Assembly (NCBI GenBank): GCA_913057435.1
Contig: CAJXNY010000045.1
Coordinates: 1 to 37,775 of the forward strand
Direction: 5' to 3'
From: an uncultured Oceanospirillaceae bacterium
GTDB taxonomy: Bacteria; Pseudomonadota; Gammaproteobacteria; Pseudomonadales; Balneatricaceae
Length of the DNA stretch: 37,775 nucleotides
Below the pieces are notes generated by a model. The model was given only the letters and a program-made list of their open reading frames with translations. It searched no databases and was not told the DNA's origin. The position numbers were made by a program, and so were the translations under genes. This document shows, piece after piece, positions 9,283 through 17,360 of the stretch. Each line of letters opens with the position of its first letter. Within the stretch, counting starts at the first letter, position 1.

Positions 9283-9522
9283 TTATTTCAGCTTGCCTTT
9301 CAGGCGATCAAAGGCGGTACGGATCTCATCATTAGTCGTTTCTGTCTCGGCCAGCGACAGATCATACCCGGTGCCTTTTTCAGCCTTCTGCATGATAAAT
9401 ACCTTCTTATCACCCTTTAACATCACCCTGGCCAACCCACCTGCCTTGAGGACCTTATCTAACGCCTTATGCGTATCTGGCTCGACCGGGATCAAAGAGC
9501 CGTCGATCTTCTTTTTCTTCAT
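9283..9522 (-). CDS. Small basic hypothetical protein (79 aa)
   Basis: Starts MKKKKIDGSLIPVEPD and ends FDRLKGKLK. It is Lys-rich, soluble and mostly helical at its C-terminus. GAGGA lies 7 bases before the ATG at 9522, which is why this start is preferred over the much longer open frame that reads into repeat sequence at 9523-9780. No family recognised. The strongly basic ends could bind nucleic acid, but that is a guess. Confidence 0.62.
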   Translation of the reverse strand: MKKKKIDGSLIPVEPDTHKALDKVLKAGGLARVMLKGDKKVFIMQKAEKGTGYDLSLAETETTNDEIRTAFDRLKGKLK

Positions 9523-9758
9523 TACACATCCTCTAACAGCAGTGATGCGCCGTATTAAGCACCTAAGGCTTTGTATTGTATCGTTAATGTGGGGGGATTG
9601 CTGGGGGGAGGTTGTTTTTGGCTGTGGGGTTGTGGGCGTTGCCGATGTGAATCGCTTCAGTGTCAGAGGGGGGAACTTGAGCCAACTGACGTTTTTGTCC
9701 GGGATCATTAGACCACTACAGTTCACCCGTCTGAGAGGAACGTGTCGAATATGCATTA

Positions 9759-9780
9759 CCACGCAGAGCGTGGGAACGAG
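9759..9780. repeat. REP-like palindrome (CCACGC / GCGTGG)
   Basis: CCACGC, a three-base AGA loop, then GCGTGGGAACGAG. Related half-copies are at about 9926-9944 and 19887-19900, beside the two dispersed-repeat copies. Confidence 0.68.
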
Positions 9781-9800
9781 ATTCAGTGCCTAAGGCGCAT

Positions 9801-9897
9801 TACCCAGAAAAGCGCTCGAAACCAGCTATGGCAAAGGTTTCATGTATAGGCGGCTATGGACTCCTGCCTTCGCAGGAGAGACGGGGTTCTATTAAAA
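9801..9897 (+). repeat. Dispersed intergenic repeat, copy A
   Basis: Shares the order ACCCA.AAAA, GCAAAG, TTCATGTA, GGCGG.TATGGAC, a CTCCTGC-CTTC-GCAGGAG hairpin and GTTCTATTAAAA with copies at 19974-20096 (inverted) and 20586-20708. This copy lacks the terminal ACCCGCG hairpin found in the other two. Confidence 0.85.
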
Positions 9898-9985
9898 TTC
9901 CCCGTATCTCGATTCTTTCACAGCCTCAGAGCGTGGGAGCGAGGTTTATCCACCACAAGGCTGAGCACCCACACAGATAGTTGAT

Positions 9986-10024
9986 TAATTAATATGTTAA
10001 CTATATATTGCTTAACATGTTACT
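9986..10024. promoter_or_regulatory. Candidate operator pair upstream of hpaH
   Basis: Two AT-rich near-palindromes, TTAATATGTTAA (9989-10000) and TTAACATGTTA (10012-10022), lie about two helical turns apart and end 23 bp before the hpaH start. A very similar TTAATATGTTAA occurs upstream of hpaD. In known hpa clusters the MarR-family HpaR represses through AT-rich palindromes, so HpaR is the likely but unproven ligand. Confidence 0.6.
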
Positions 10025-10045
10025 TATCAGCGAGATGATCAAACC

Positions 10046-10849
10046 ATGCTGACACCCGAACAGATCAACAACGCTGCCACCCAGCTGTACACCGCTGAGC
10101 GTGAGCGCACACAGATTCCGGCGCTGACCCTGGCGCACCCTGAGATGACCATGGATGACGCCTACAAAATCCAGAAAACCTGGGTTGATCGCAAGATCGC
10201 CGAAGGGGCCAGGGTACGTGGTTACAAGATTGGCCTGACCTCCCGCGCCATGCAGATGGCGGTGAATATCGATCAGCCGGATTACGGCGTGTTGCTGGAC
10301 GATATGTTCTTTGAAGATGGCGCGGAAATCCGCGCTGCTGATTTTCTGGACCCGCGTATCGAAGTCGAGCTGGCCTTTGTGCTCAAGGATCGGCTGGAAG
10401 GGGACAACATCACCATTTTTGATGTGCTTAACGCCACCGATTATGTGATCCCGTCGCTGGAGCTGATCGCGGCGCGTTGCCACCGCACCGACCCGGAAAC
10501 CGGTTACACCCGCAAGGTGCTGGACACCATCTCCGATAACGCCGCCAATGCCGGGATTATCCTGGGTGGCCGGCCGATCAAACCGATGGACATGGACCTT
10601 CGCTGGGCTGGGGCCTTGCTGTACCTCAACGGCCAGATTGAAGAGACCGGGCTGGCGGCGGGTGTGCTGGGCAACCCGGCCAACGGTATCTGCTGGGTGT
10701 GCAAGCGTTTTGCTCCCCACGGTGTAGCGCTGGAGCCAGGCCAGGTGGTGCTGTCCGGTTCATTCACCCGCCCGGTGCCGGTGAAAGCCGGTGACACCGT
10801 GCATGCCGATTACGGCCCATTGGGCGGTATCTCAGTGCGCTTCGTCTGA
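10046..10849 (+). CDS. hpaH: 2-oxo-hept-4-ene-1,7-dioate hydratase HpaH
   Basis: A 267-residue protein of the FAH/hydratase fold. Conserved blocks include [40 protein letters not shown] (acidic metal ligands) and [15 protein letters not shown], as in HpaH/HpcG. It adds water to the dienoate product of HpaG to give 4-hydroxy-2-oxo-heptane-1,7-dioate. It is the first gene of the hpaH-I-G1-G2-E-F run. The ribosome site is weak (GAGATGATC); the ATG fits the family N-terminus. Confidence 0.94.
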   Translation: MLTPEQINNAATQLYTAERERTQIPALTLAHPEMTMDDAYKIQKTWVDRKIAEGARVRGYKIGLTSRAMQMAVNIDQPDYGVLLDDMFFEDGAEIRAADFLDPRIEVELAFVLKDRLEGDNITIFDVLNATDYVIPSLELIAARCHRTDPETGYTRKVLDTISDNAANAGIILGGRPIKPMDMDLRWAGALLYLNGQIEETGLAAGVLGNPANGICWVCKRFAPHGVALEPGQVVLSGSFTRPVPVKAGDTVHADYGPLGGISVRFV

Positions 10850-10874
10850 ACCTTTACCCCGAGGAGAACGGACC

Positions 10875-11681
10875 ATGGAACTCCCCATCAATCACTTTAA
10901 ACAGGCGCTGCACAGCGATGCTACCCAGTGGGGGCTCTGGCTGGGGCTGCCGGATACCAGCTGTGCCGAGATCTGCGCCGGTGCAGGGTTTGACTGGCTG
11001 CTGATCGACGGCGAACACGCGCCCTTTGATAACCGCAGCATTATGGCCCATCTGCAGGCGATCGCGCCGTATCAGGTGCCCGCCATTGTTCGCCCACCGG
11101 AGGGTCGTACAGCCCTGATCAAACAGCTGCTGGATATCGGCGCGCAGACGCTGCTTATTCCGATGGTCGACACCCCAGCACAGGCTGAACAGCTGGTGCA
11201 GGCTGTGCGCTACCCGCCGCAGGGCATCCGTGGCCTGGGCACCTCGCTGGCACGGGGGGCGAACTGGAACCGGATTCCGGGGTATCTGCAACAGGCTAAT
11301 GAACAGGTCTGCCTGATTGTGCAGGCCGAAACGACCACGGCGATGGATAACCTGGCTGAGATTGCCGCCATTGATGGCGTGGATGCGGTGTTTATCGGCC
11401 CGTCTGATCTGTCGGCTTCGATGGGTCATGTCGGCAACCCGGATCATCCCGAGGTGGTTGCGGCTATTGAGCAGGGCATTCGCACCATTAACGCGGCGGG
11501 TAAAGCGGCCGGGCTGATGTCGCTGAACCAGCAACAGGCCCGTCATTACGTTGAGGTGGGGGTGAAATTTGTCGGTATCGGCGTGGATACGCTGTTGCTG
11601 GCTAATGGGGCCAAAGCGCTGATTAACGCCTTTCGTAATGATGAAATCCTGGAAAGTGCCAAGGGTTCCAGCGGTTATTAA
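10875..11681 (+). CDS. hpaI: 4-hydroxy-2-oxo-heptane-1,7-dioate aldolase HpaI
   Basis: A 268-residue class II pyruvate aldolase of the HpcH/HpaI family. The residues expected from the family are all present: His48 (DGEHAP), Arg73 (VRPPEGR), Glu152 (QAET) and Asp178 (GPSDLS), each shifted by three from E. coli HpaI. It cleaves the seven-carbon acid to pyruvate and succinate semialdehyde, the last step of the pathway. ATG at 10875 has AGGAG about 8 bases upstream; the longer open frame extends into hpaH and is rejected. Confidence 0.95.
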   Translation: MELPINHFKQALHSDATQWGLWLGLPDTSCAEICAGAGFDWLLIDGEHAPFDNRSIMAHLQAIAPYQVPAIVRPPEGRTALIKQLLDIGAQTLLIPMVDTPAQAEQLVQAVRYPPQGIRGLGTSLARGANWNRIPGYLQQANEQVCLIVQAETTTAMDNLAEIAAIDGVDAVFIGPSDLSASMGHVGNPDHPEVVAAIEQGIRTINAAGKAAGLMSLNQQQARHYVEVGVKFVGIGVDTLLLANGAKALINAFRNDEILESAKGSSGY

Positions 11682-11717
11682 TACGTCGGATACGGCGGGG
11701 TGTCACTGCTAAAGGGC

Positions 11718-11743
11718 ATCGCCAGCAAGCTGGCTCCTACGGT
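11718..11743 (-). repeat. REP palindrome between hpaI and hpaG1
   Basis: GCCAGC-AA-GCTGGC stem with a CTCCTACGG tail. The same sequence occurs at 13288-13313 and 14950-14975. Read on the minus strand it has the Pseudomonas-type REP head GTAGGAGC. Confidence 0.85.
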
Positions 11744-11800
11744 AACAGCGGGCGTACCGGCCCCTCGTGGTCCACATACTGAATATAAGGATTCAAAGCG

Positions 11801-12463
11801 ATGCAAAATGCACTTAACACAACCGCCAGCAGCAAGTGGGTCTGCGTGGCGCTGAATGATCTGCAGCAGCTCAAGGCACTGCAGGGCACGTTTAACGAAG
11901 CGCCGTATAAGCAGCCACCGACGCAACCGGTGCTGTATTTCAAACCCCGCAACACCTGGAACGTCGACGGCGCGACCATCGACGCTCCGGTGGGTGAGCC
12001 GCTGGTGGTGGGTGCCAGTATCGCGGTGATTATTGAGCGCGAGTGTTGCCGGGTCAGTGCTGATCAGGCGCTGGACTATGTGGTGGGCTATCGTCTGCTG
12101 CATGACTTCTCCCTGCCGGAGCAGAGCTACTACCGCCCGGACATCAAAGGTAAATGCCTGGATGGCAGCGCACCGCTGAGCGAGGCGCAACTGGCGGTGA
12201 CGGCTATCGACACTCCCAACAGCCTGGTGGTGACGACCGATGTGAATGGCGTGCGGGTCGCGGAACAGTCGGTCAGCCAGCTGCACCGCAATATCAATAC
12301 GCTGATCGAAGCGGTGTCTCACATTATGACCCTGCAGCCAGGGGATCTGATTGCGGTGGGCTTTCCTGGTGAGCGGATTGCGCTGCAGCCAGGTGACCAG
12401 GTGAAATCTGAAATTGTCGGGCATATCGCCTTAACCAACAGCGTAGGGGAGTTAAGCGCATGA
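11801..12463 (+). CDS. hpaG1: HpaG1: N-terminal-half homologue of the HpaG decarboxylase/isomerase
   Basis: A 220-residue FAH-fold protein matching the first half of fused E. coli HpaG: YKQPPTQPVLYFKPRNTW, the QALDYVVGYRLLHDFSLPE block, SYYRPDIKGKCLDG and LQPGDLIAVGFP. In the fused enzyme the two halves together decarboxylate 5-oxo-pent-3-ene-1,2,5-tricarboxylate and isomerise the product. Here the halves are separate genes. Its stop overlaps the hpaG2 start (ATGA), pointing to coupled translation. AAGGA lies 10 bases before the ATG. Confidence 0.92.
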   Translation: MQNALNTTASSKWVCVALNDLQQLKALQGTFNEAPYKQPPTQPVLYFKPRNTWNVDGATIDAPVGEPLVVGASIAVIIERECCRVSADQALDYVVGYRLLHDFSLPEQSYYRPDIKGKCLDGSAPLSEAQLAVTAIDTPNSLVVTTDVNGVRVAEQSVSQLHRNINTLIEAVSHIMTLQPGDLIAVGFPGERIALQPGDQVKSEIVGHIALTNSVGELSA

Positions 12464-13230
12464 GACGGGCACGGGTATTACATAACGACATTGAGCTGGA
12501 TATCACCATTGATGAGCATGATCAGCTGCGCACCGAAAACGGTGAACTGCTGAATGAAGCAGATATCAGCTGGCTCTGCCCGGTGAAAGAATCGGGCACT
12601 ATCTTTGCGCTGGGCCTGAACTACGCCGACCATGCCTCCGAGCTGGCGTTCGCGCCACCCACGGAACCGCTGGTGTTTCTTAAAGGGGCCAACACCCTGA
12701 CCGGCCATAAACAGCCTGCTTACCGGCCCGATAATATCGAGTTTATGCACTACGAGTGTGAGCTGGTGGCGGTGATTGGTAAGACGGGTAAAAACATCAA
12801 ACGTGAAGACGCGCTGGAGTACATCGCCGGTTACACGGTCTGTAATGACTTTGCCATCCGGGATTACCTGGAGAACTACTACCGGCCCAACCTGCGGGTG
12901 AAAAGCCGTGACTCGCTGTGCCCGATCGGCCCCTGGATGGTGGATGCTTCTGATCTGCCAGACACCAGCAGCCTGAAGCTGACCACCCATGTGAATGGTG
13001 AGCTGACGCAGGAAGGCACCACGGCGGACATGATCTTTGACCTGCCGTTTCTGATCGAACACCTCAGCGCCACGATGACCCTGCAGCCCGGCGATATGAT
13101 CGCCACCGGCACGCCAAAAGGGCTCAAGGATATGCAGCCAGGCGACACCGTGGTGTGTGCCATTGAAGGCGTCGGCGCGCTGGAAACCCGGATCGTTTCC
13201 GAGCAGGATTTTTACGGCGACACCTATTAA
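12460..13230 (+). CDS. hpaG2: HpaG2: C-terminal-half homologue of the HpaG decarboxylase/isomerase
   Basis: A 256-residue FAH-family protein matching the second half of E. coli HpaG: LGLNYADHASEL, EPLVFLKGANTLTG, HYECELVAVIG, GYTVCNDFAIRDYLENYY and PGDMIATGTPKGL. The metal ligands are visible as Glu99, Glu101 and Asp130. This half should carry the catalytic metal site. It begins within the last codons of hpaG1 (4-base overlap), so the two subunits are probably made in equal amounts and form a heteromer. Confidence 0.94.
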   Translation: MRRARVLHNDIELDITIDEHDQLRTENGELLNEADISWLCPVKESGTIFALGLNYADHASELAFAPPTEPLVFLKGANTLTGHKQPAYRPDNIEFMHYECELVAVIGKTGKNIKREDALEYIAGYTVCNDFAIRDYLENYYRPNLRVKSRDSLCPIGPWMVDASDLPDTSSLKLTTHVNGELTQEGTTADMIFDLPFLIEHLSATMTLQPGDMIATGTPKGLKDMQPGDTVVCAIEGVGALETRIVSEQDFYGDTY

Positions 13231-13251
13231 TCATTGGTGACTTGAAGCCTT

Positions 13252-13273
13252 GTAGCAGCGACGTCCCGTCGCG
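13252..13273 (+). repeat. REP-like hairpin with GTAGCAGC head
   Basis: Stem GCGACG-TCC-CGTCGC preceded by a GTAGCAGC head, the same head-plus-hairpin design as the neighbouring REPs. Confidence 0.65.
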
Positions 13274-13287
13274 TCAGCTATTCAGGG

Positions 13288-13313
13288 ATCGCCAGCAAGC
13301 TGGCTCCTACGGT
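13288..13313 (-). repeat. REP palindrome, left half of an inverted REP pair
   Basis: GCCAGC-AA-GCTGGC stem followed by TCCTACGG, identical to the copies at 11718 and 14950. It faces the element at 13326-13351, giving the REP-doublet arrangement seen in Pseudomonas and relatives. Confidence 0.85.
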
Positions 13314-13325
13314 AGTGGATTGGCT

Positions 13326-13351
13326 TTCGTAGGAGCGAGCTTGCTCGCGAA
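13326..13351 (+). repeat. REP palindrome, right half of the pair (Pseudomonas type)
   Basis: CGTAGGAGC head followed by GAGC-TT-GCTCGCGAA, a close match to the common Pseudomonas REP class. It is oriented opposite to the element at 13288. Confidence 0.85.
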
Positions 13352-13415
13352 GGGCTGCCATCAATAGCCGATCCGATCCGCCAGGTTACCCGGATAATTA
13401 AAAGAGAACACATTC

Positions 13416-14936
13416 ATGACAACTGAACTGAACCGCAATATCGATAAAGCGCAGCAGTATCTGGCGCGTTTTAAAGAAACCACGCTGGGCCATTACATCA
13501 ACGGTGGCTGGACCCTGGGCAGCGAAGGTGAAACCTTCGATAACCTGACACCCGTCGATAACAGCTCGCTGGGTAAGGTCGTTAAAGGCACGGTTGCCGA
13601 TGTGAACGCCGCCTGTGATGCGGCTGCCAGCGCGTTTGATGGCTGGGCGGAGATGCCCGGTGCGCAGCGTAAAACAATCCTCCATAAACTGGCGGATGCC
13701 ATCGAAGCGCGCGCTGAAGAGATCGCCCTGGTGGAGTCCAGCGATTGTGGTCAGCCGTTGCGCTTTATGCGCCAGGCGGCGGTACGTGGTGCAGCCAATT
13801 TCCGCTTCTTTGCCGATAAAGCCCCGGAAGCGCGCAATGGTCTGTCACTGCATCAGGATCAGCACACCAACTTCACCGTGCGTAACGCGATCGGCCCGGT
13901 GGCGGTGATCACGCCCTGGAACACGCCGTTTATGCTCTCCACCTGGAAGATCGCCCCGGCGCTGGCGTCCGGTTGTACGGTAGTGCATAAACCGGCCGAG
14001 TTCAGCCCGCTGACGGCAGCGATTCTGGCGGAATGTGCTGCAGAGGCAGGGCTGCCTGCTGGCGTGTGGAACATGGTGAATGGCTTTGGTGAAGTGGCGG
14101 GTAAAGCCCTGACTGAGCACCCGGCGATCAAAGCGGTGGCCTTTGTCGGTGAAACCGGTACCGGTTCGATGATCCAGGCCCAGGGTGCGCCAACACTGAA
14201 GCGTGTTCACTTCGAGCTGGGCGGTAAAAATCCGGTGATCGTGTTTGATGATGCCGATTTCGACCGCGCGCTGGATGCCGTGGTGTTCATGATTTACAGC
14301 CTTAACGGCCAGCGCTGCACCAGCTCCAGCCGCCTGCTGATCCAGTCGGGGATCAAGGATAAATTTCTGGCTGCCCTGAAAGCGCGTGTCGACAACATCT
14401 GTGTTGGCCATCCGCTGGACCCGGCGACAGAGGTCGGCCCGCTGGTACATAAAACGCACTATGAAAAAGTACTCAGCTACATGACTGCCGCCCGTGAAGA
14501 CGGCGCGACCATTGCCGCTGGGGGTGAGGCGCGCAGTGATCTGGGGCCTGGTAACTATGTAGCCCCGACGCTGTTCACTGAAGCGAATAACCAGATGAAA
14601 ATCGCCCGCGAAGAGATCTTCGGCCCGGTGCTGACGGCCATTGAATTTGAAACCGAAGCTGATGCCATCGCCATCGCCAATGACACCCCGTACGGCCTGT
14701 CAGGCTACATCTGGACCAGCAACACCGGCCGCGCCATGCGCATGGCGAACAAGGTTCAGGCGGGTATGTTGTGGGTGAATTCTGAAAATAACCGCAACCT
14801 GCCATCGCCGTTTGGCGGGGTGAAAATGTCGGGTGTAGGCCGTGATGGTGGTGACTGGAGCTTTGATTTCTACATGGAAACGAAGAACGTCTGCATCGCC
14901 CATGATCTGCATAGCGTACCGGTGCTGGGGCGTTAA
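13416..14936 (+). CDS. hpaE: 5-carboxymethyl-2-hydroxymuconate semialdehyde dehydrogenase HpaE
   Basis: A 506-residue NAD(P)-dependent aldehyde dehydrogenase. Catalytic Glu267 is in FELGGKNP and nucleophile Cys301 in NGQRCTSSSR. VITPWNTPFML and the C-terminal SPFGGVKMSGVGRDGG block are also present. It oxidises the ring-cleavage semialdehyde made by HpaD to 5-carboxymethyl-2-hydroxymuconate. The family and operon context fix the role. The protein is about 18 residues longer than E. coli HpaE, mostly at the N-terminus. Confidence 0.95.
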   Translation: MTTELNRNIDKAQQYLARFKETTLGHYINGGWTLGSEGETFDNLTPVDNSSLGKVVKGTVADVNAACDAAASAFDGWAEMPGAQRKTILHKLADAIEARAEEIALVESSDCGQPLRFMRQAAVRGAANFRFFADKAPEARNGLSLHQDQHTNFTVRNAIGPVAVITPWNTPFMLSTWKIAPALASGCTVVHKPAEFSPLTAAILAECAAEAGLPAGVWNMVNGFGEVAGKALTEHPAIKAVAFVGETGTGSMIQAQGAPTLKRVHFELGGKNPVIVFDDADFDRALDAVVFMIYSLNGQRCTSSSRLLIQSGIKDKFLAALKARVDNICVGHPLDPATEVGPLVHKTHYEKVLSYMTAAREDGATIAAGGEARSDLGPGNYVAPTLFTEANNQMKIAREEIFGPVLTAIEFETEADAIAIANDTPYGLSGYIWTSNTGRAMRMANKVQAGMLWVNSENNRNLPSPFGGVKMSGVGRDGGDWSFDFYMETKNVCIAHDLHSVPVLGR

Positions 14937-14949
14937 GGAACTATAAGGG

Positions 14950-14975
14950 ATCGCCAGCAAGCTGGCTCCTACGGT
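14950..14975 (-). repeat. REP palindrome after hpaE
   Basis: Third identical GCCAGC-AA-GCTGGC-TCCTACGG element, placed 13 bp after the hpaE stop. Confidence 0.85.
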
Positions 14976-14998
14976 GGTGCGGTGGTTTGCCGGCTTAT

Positions 14999-15022
14999 GT
15001 GGGACCGGTGTCTTCACCGGGA
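14999..15022 (+). repeat. REP-like hairpin CCGGTG-TCTT-CACCGG
   Basis: Six-base-pair perfect stem with a GTGGGA head, a second REP variant beside the one at 14950-14975, in the hpaE-hpaF gap. Confidence 0.65.
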
Positions 15023-15156
15023 AGCTCTTGCTCTGATTCTGCGGGGTCGCCAGCATGGTTTGATCCCCCCGCGCTGCTTTACAGCTTTGTGCTCCTTGCC
15101 GTGGCGATGCCCACGGCTTTTTTCGTTGTTAAACTGAGTCATAACAGGAGGTGCCC

Positions 15157-15546
15157 ATGCCGCACTTTATTATGGAATATTCCGCTAACCTGGATAACGA
15201 TCTCGATATTCCTGAGCTGTTTCGCCAGCTTAATGAAACCGCCATCGCTACCGGAGTGTTTCCCATCGGTGGCATCCGTACTCGGGCTGTGCGTTGCGAG
15301 TATTATCGGATTGCTGAAGGTGATCCTGAAAACACCTTTGTCCATCTCACCGCTAAAGTGGGGGCCGGGCGTGCGCCTGAGGTGCTTAAAGCGGCCGGGG
15401 ATCAGGTGTTTGAAACCTTCACGGCCTGTCTGCAGCCGATCTTTGATTGCCGTTATATGAGCATCGGTTTCGAGCTGACCGAGCTGCATCCCACGTTGAA
15501 CTATAAGCAGAACAACATTCATCAGAAGCTGGCGGGGCAGGGCTGA
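15157..15546 (+). CDS. hpaF: 5-carboxymethyl-2-hydroxymuconate delta-isomerase HpaF
   Basis: A 129-residue tautomerase-superfamily protein beginning MPHFIMEYS, with the family blocks TGVFPIGGIRTR, FVHLTAKVGAGR and FELTELHPTLNYKQNN. The catalytic base is the N-terminal proline exposed after Met removal. That decides the start: ATG 15157 gives Met-Pro directly and has AGGAGG 5 bases upstream. The earlier in-frame GTG would bury the proline. It isomerises the HpaE product for HpaG. Confidence 0.95.
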   Translation: MPHFIMEYSANLDNDLDIPELFRQLNETAIATGVFPIGGIRTRAVRCEYYRIAEGDPENTFVHLTAKVGAGRAPEVLKAAGDQVFETFTACLQPIFDCRYMSIGFELTELHPTLNYKQNNIHQKLAGQG

Positions 15547-15557
15547 TCTCAGCCCTG
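15538..15557. terminator. Palindrome spanning the convergent hpaF and lysE-like stops
   Basis: CAGGGCTGA-TC-TCAGCCCTG is a perfect 9-bp inverted repeat containing both stop codons. It could act as a bidirectional 3' end structure, though no T-run follows on either side. Confidence 0.4.
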
Positions 15558-16187
15558 ACTGCTGCTGGCCAGCAGCACGCCCGCACCCATAAAGAGCCCG
15601 CCGGTGGCGCGGTTCAGACGGCGAGCGCCGCGTGAGGTTTTAATAAAACGGGTGATGTTCAGGCCGAACAGGGCATACACCGCAGCGGCGACATATTCTG
15701 TTAGCAGATAAGTGCCGCCGAGTACGACAAACTGCTCGGTGGCGGGCAGGGCGGGGTTGATAAACTGCGGGAAGACCGCCGTAAATAGCAACAGCGCCTT
15801 GGGGTTGCTGATCGCGACCAGAAACTCCTGCAATGCCAGTTTCAGCAACGCAGGCGGTGTTCGGTAAGCCGTTGCGCTGGGTGTTTCATCCGTGCCAGTG
15901 AACTGTCGGCTGCGCCAGCTTTTGATACCCAGATAAATCAGATAGAGCGCACCCACCCATTTCAGTACGGTAAATGCCAGTACAGAAGAGGCCAGCATGG
16001 TGCCCAGGCCGATGGCGGTAATGGTGATCAGAATGGCGAACGCCAGTACCCGACCGGTGGTGGCCAGTACGGCCGTCGCAAAGCCAGAGGTAATACCATT
16101 GCGCATCGACATAAAGTTGTTCGGGCCAGGGCTTAGCGCCAGCAGCTGGGCGACGGGCAAAAACAACAGCGCATCCAGTAACGTCAT
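15549..16187 (-). CDS. LysE/RhtB family amino-acid exporter
   Basis: A 212-residue membrane protein with about six hydrophobic helices. The signature LLALSPGPNNFMSMRNGI near residues 16-33 is typical of the LysE/RhtB superfamily, as are VKWVGALYLIYLGIKSW-type helix 3 and ISNPKALLLFTAVFPQF. It exports an amino acid or a related metabolite. GGGAG lies about 8 bases before the ATG. It converges with hpaF and is not obviously part of the aromatic pathway. Confidence 0.92.
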   Translation of the reverse strand: MTLLDALLFLPVAQLLALSPGPNNFMSMRNGITSGFATAVLATTGRVLAFAILITITAIGLGTMLASSVLAFTVLKWVGALYLIYLGIKSWRSRQFTGTDETPSATAYRTPPALLKLALQEFLVAISNPKALLLFTAVFPQFINPALPATEQFVVLGGTYLLTEYVAAAVYALFGLNITRFIKTSRGARRLNRATGGLFMGAGVLLASSSQG

Positions 16188-16316
16188 GCGGCTAACTCCC
16201 TGACAGGTATTCTGAGTGATGAATCAGGCAGTATAAGGCTGGAATTCTCTGTCGCAATGGCTTAATAGAACGATAACGATGCTGATGCAGGCGGGGGTGT
16301 CGCGGCGGGAGGAAAG

Positions 16317-16346
16317 ACGTCACCCAGCGGGTTAGCTGAGTGACGT
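16317..16346. terminator. Hairpin downstream of the MBL-fold lipoprotein gene
   Basis: ACGTCACCCAGC and GCTGAGTGACGT pair over 12 bp with one mismatch around a GGGTTA loop. On the minus strand it lies just past the gene's stop and is followed by only a weak T-rich run. Confidence 0.5.
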
Positions 16347-16357
16347 TAAAAATGTTT

Positions 16358-17257
16358 TTACATCGGCCACCTCATCTCGCCCATGGCGACTTTGGCACTC
16401 AGTTCCAGGCCACTGACATTGCTGAAGTCCGGGTAGAGTTGCTTCATCCGGGCGACCAGGTCAGCGCCATCTTTGGCCAGCGCCATCTGCTGTTCAAAGT
16501 TACGAATATACTGGCGGGTGTGTTCAACCGGAGCCATGCTCATTTCGCTGTCGCCAATCACGTGGCCTGGAATGATCTTCTCTGGCTGCAATGCAACGAT
16601 GTTGTCCAGTGTTTTCAGCCAGCTGCGACGGGATTCAGGCGTCTGATTGTCGGCCATCCAGACATGCAAATTTTCAGACAGCACCACGCCGCCAGTTACC
16701 GTTTTGATGGAAGGGATCCACAGTACGGTATGGGTTGGGTCATGGCTGTCCAGACCGACAATCTGCACGGTCTGGCCGTCCACCATCAGCGTATCGCCTT
16801 TGATTGCCTGTGGCAGTGCCAGCCGTTTCGGTGCGTTCTCTTTCAGAATAGGGCCCCAGTAATCCAGCTTTGGCTGTGCACTGGCCTTGATTTTCTTCAC
16901 CGTCGTCGGGGACGCGTAGAACGTTACACCGGGGAAGTTATCGGCGATCAGATCCAGCCCGAAGTAAAAATCAGGATCGTAGTGGCTGATATATACCGCG
17001 CTGAGTCTTTTACCGCTGGCGCGGATCTTGTCCACCAGCACCTGAGCGTCGTTGCGCTGGAACGGTGCATCTACCAGCAGCACTTCATTTTCACCGCTGA
17101 TCAGGCTGGACATCACCGGGAACAGGCTGGCCGCGCCTGGATTGAAGGTATCAACGGTAAGCGGGTGTTCAGGCGCAGAGTTAACGGCAGCGCAGCCGAC
17201 CAGGCCGCTGGCAGCGATGCAGGTAGCAAGCAGGGTGGAGCGGAAGGTTTTAAACAT
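16358..17257 (-). CDS. Metallo-beta-lactamase-fold lipoprotein
   Basis: A 299-residue protein with a lipoprotein signal peptide; the lipobox LVGC puts the lipidated Cys at 22. The MBL fold is recognisable from GENEVLLVDAPF, the SHYDPDFYFG motif at 91-100 (His92, Asp94, Asp96), then GLDSHDPTHTVLWIP and IIPGHVIGD. The usual HxHxDH is reduced to H-x-D-x-D, so metal binding may be altered. It is probably an envelope hydrolase of unknown substrate. The open frame extends 66 codons upstream, but the ATG at 17257 gives the signal peptide and is chosen. It is divergent from a LysR regulator. Confidence 0.85.
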   Translation of the reverse strand: MFKTFRSTLLATCIAASGLVGCAAVNSAPEHPLTVDTFNPGAASLFPVMSSLISGENEVLLVDAPFQRNDAQVLVDKIRASGKRLSAVYISHYDPDFYFGLDLIADNFPGVTFYASPTTVKKIKASAQPKLDYWGPILKENAPKRLALPQAIKGDTLMVDGQTVQIVGLDSHDPTHTVLWIPSIKTVTGGVVLSENLHVWMADNQTPESRRSWLKTLDNIVALQPEKIIPGHVIGDSEMSMAPVEHTRQYIRNFEQQMALAKDGADLVARMKQLYPDFSNVSGLELSAKVAMGEMRWPM

Positions 17258-17360
17258 GGCGGCGTCTCTTTGATCAGTTAAGATGTGAACTGACTGTAGA
17301 TTGCGTACAACGGTTAAAAAACTAGAATAAGATCGACTAACTATTGCGTGGATCGGTGTA

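Larger units (their letters stand above)
9523..10045. other. Repeat-rich intergenic region without a supported gene
   Basis: No credible coding frame. It contains a GTTCCCACGC-type palindrome (9759-9780), a copy of the roughly 100-123-bp dispersed repeat (9801-9897), a second half-palindrome near 9926-9944, and AT-rich near-palindromes just before hpaH. Confidence 0.75.

Noticed and set aside
11718-15022. CRISPR array in the hpa gaps
   Set aside because: The repeats are palindromic, irregularly spaced by whole genes, and there are no uniform spacers or cas genes.
16340-17281. A 313-codon plus-strand frame opposite the MBL-fold lipoprotein
   Set aside because: Antisense to a gene with a signal peptide and an MBL fold; translation is low-complexity in motif terms and matches nothing.
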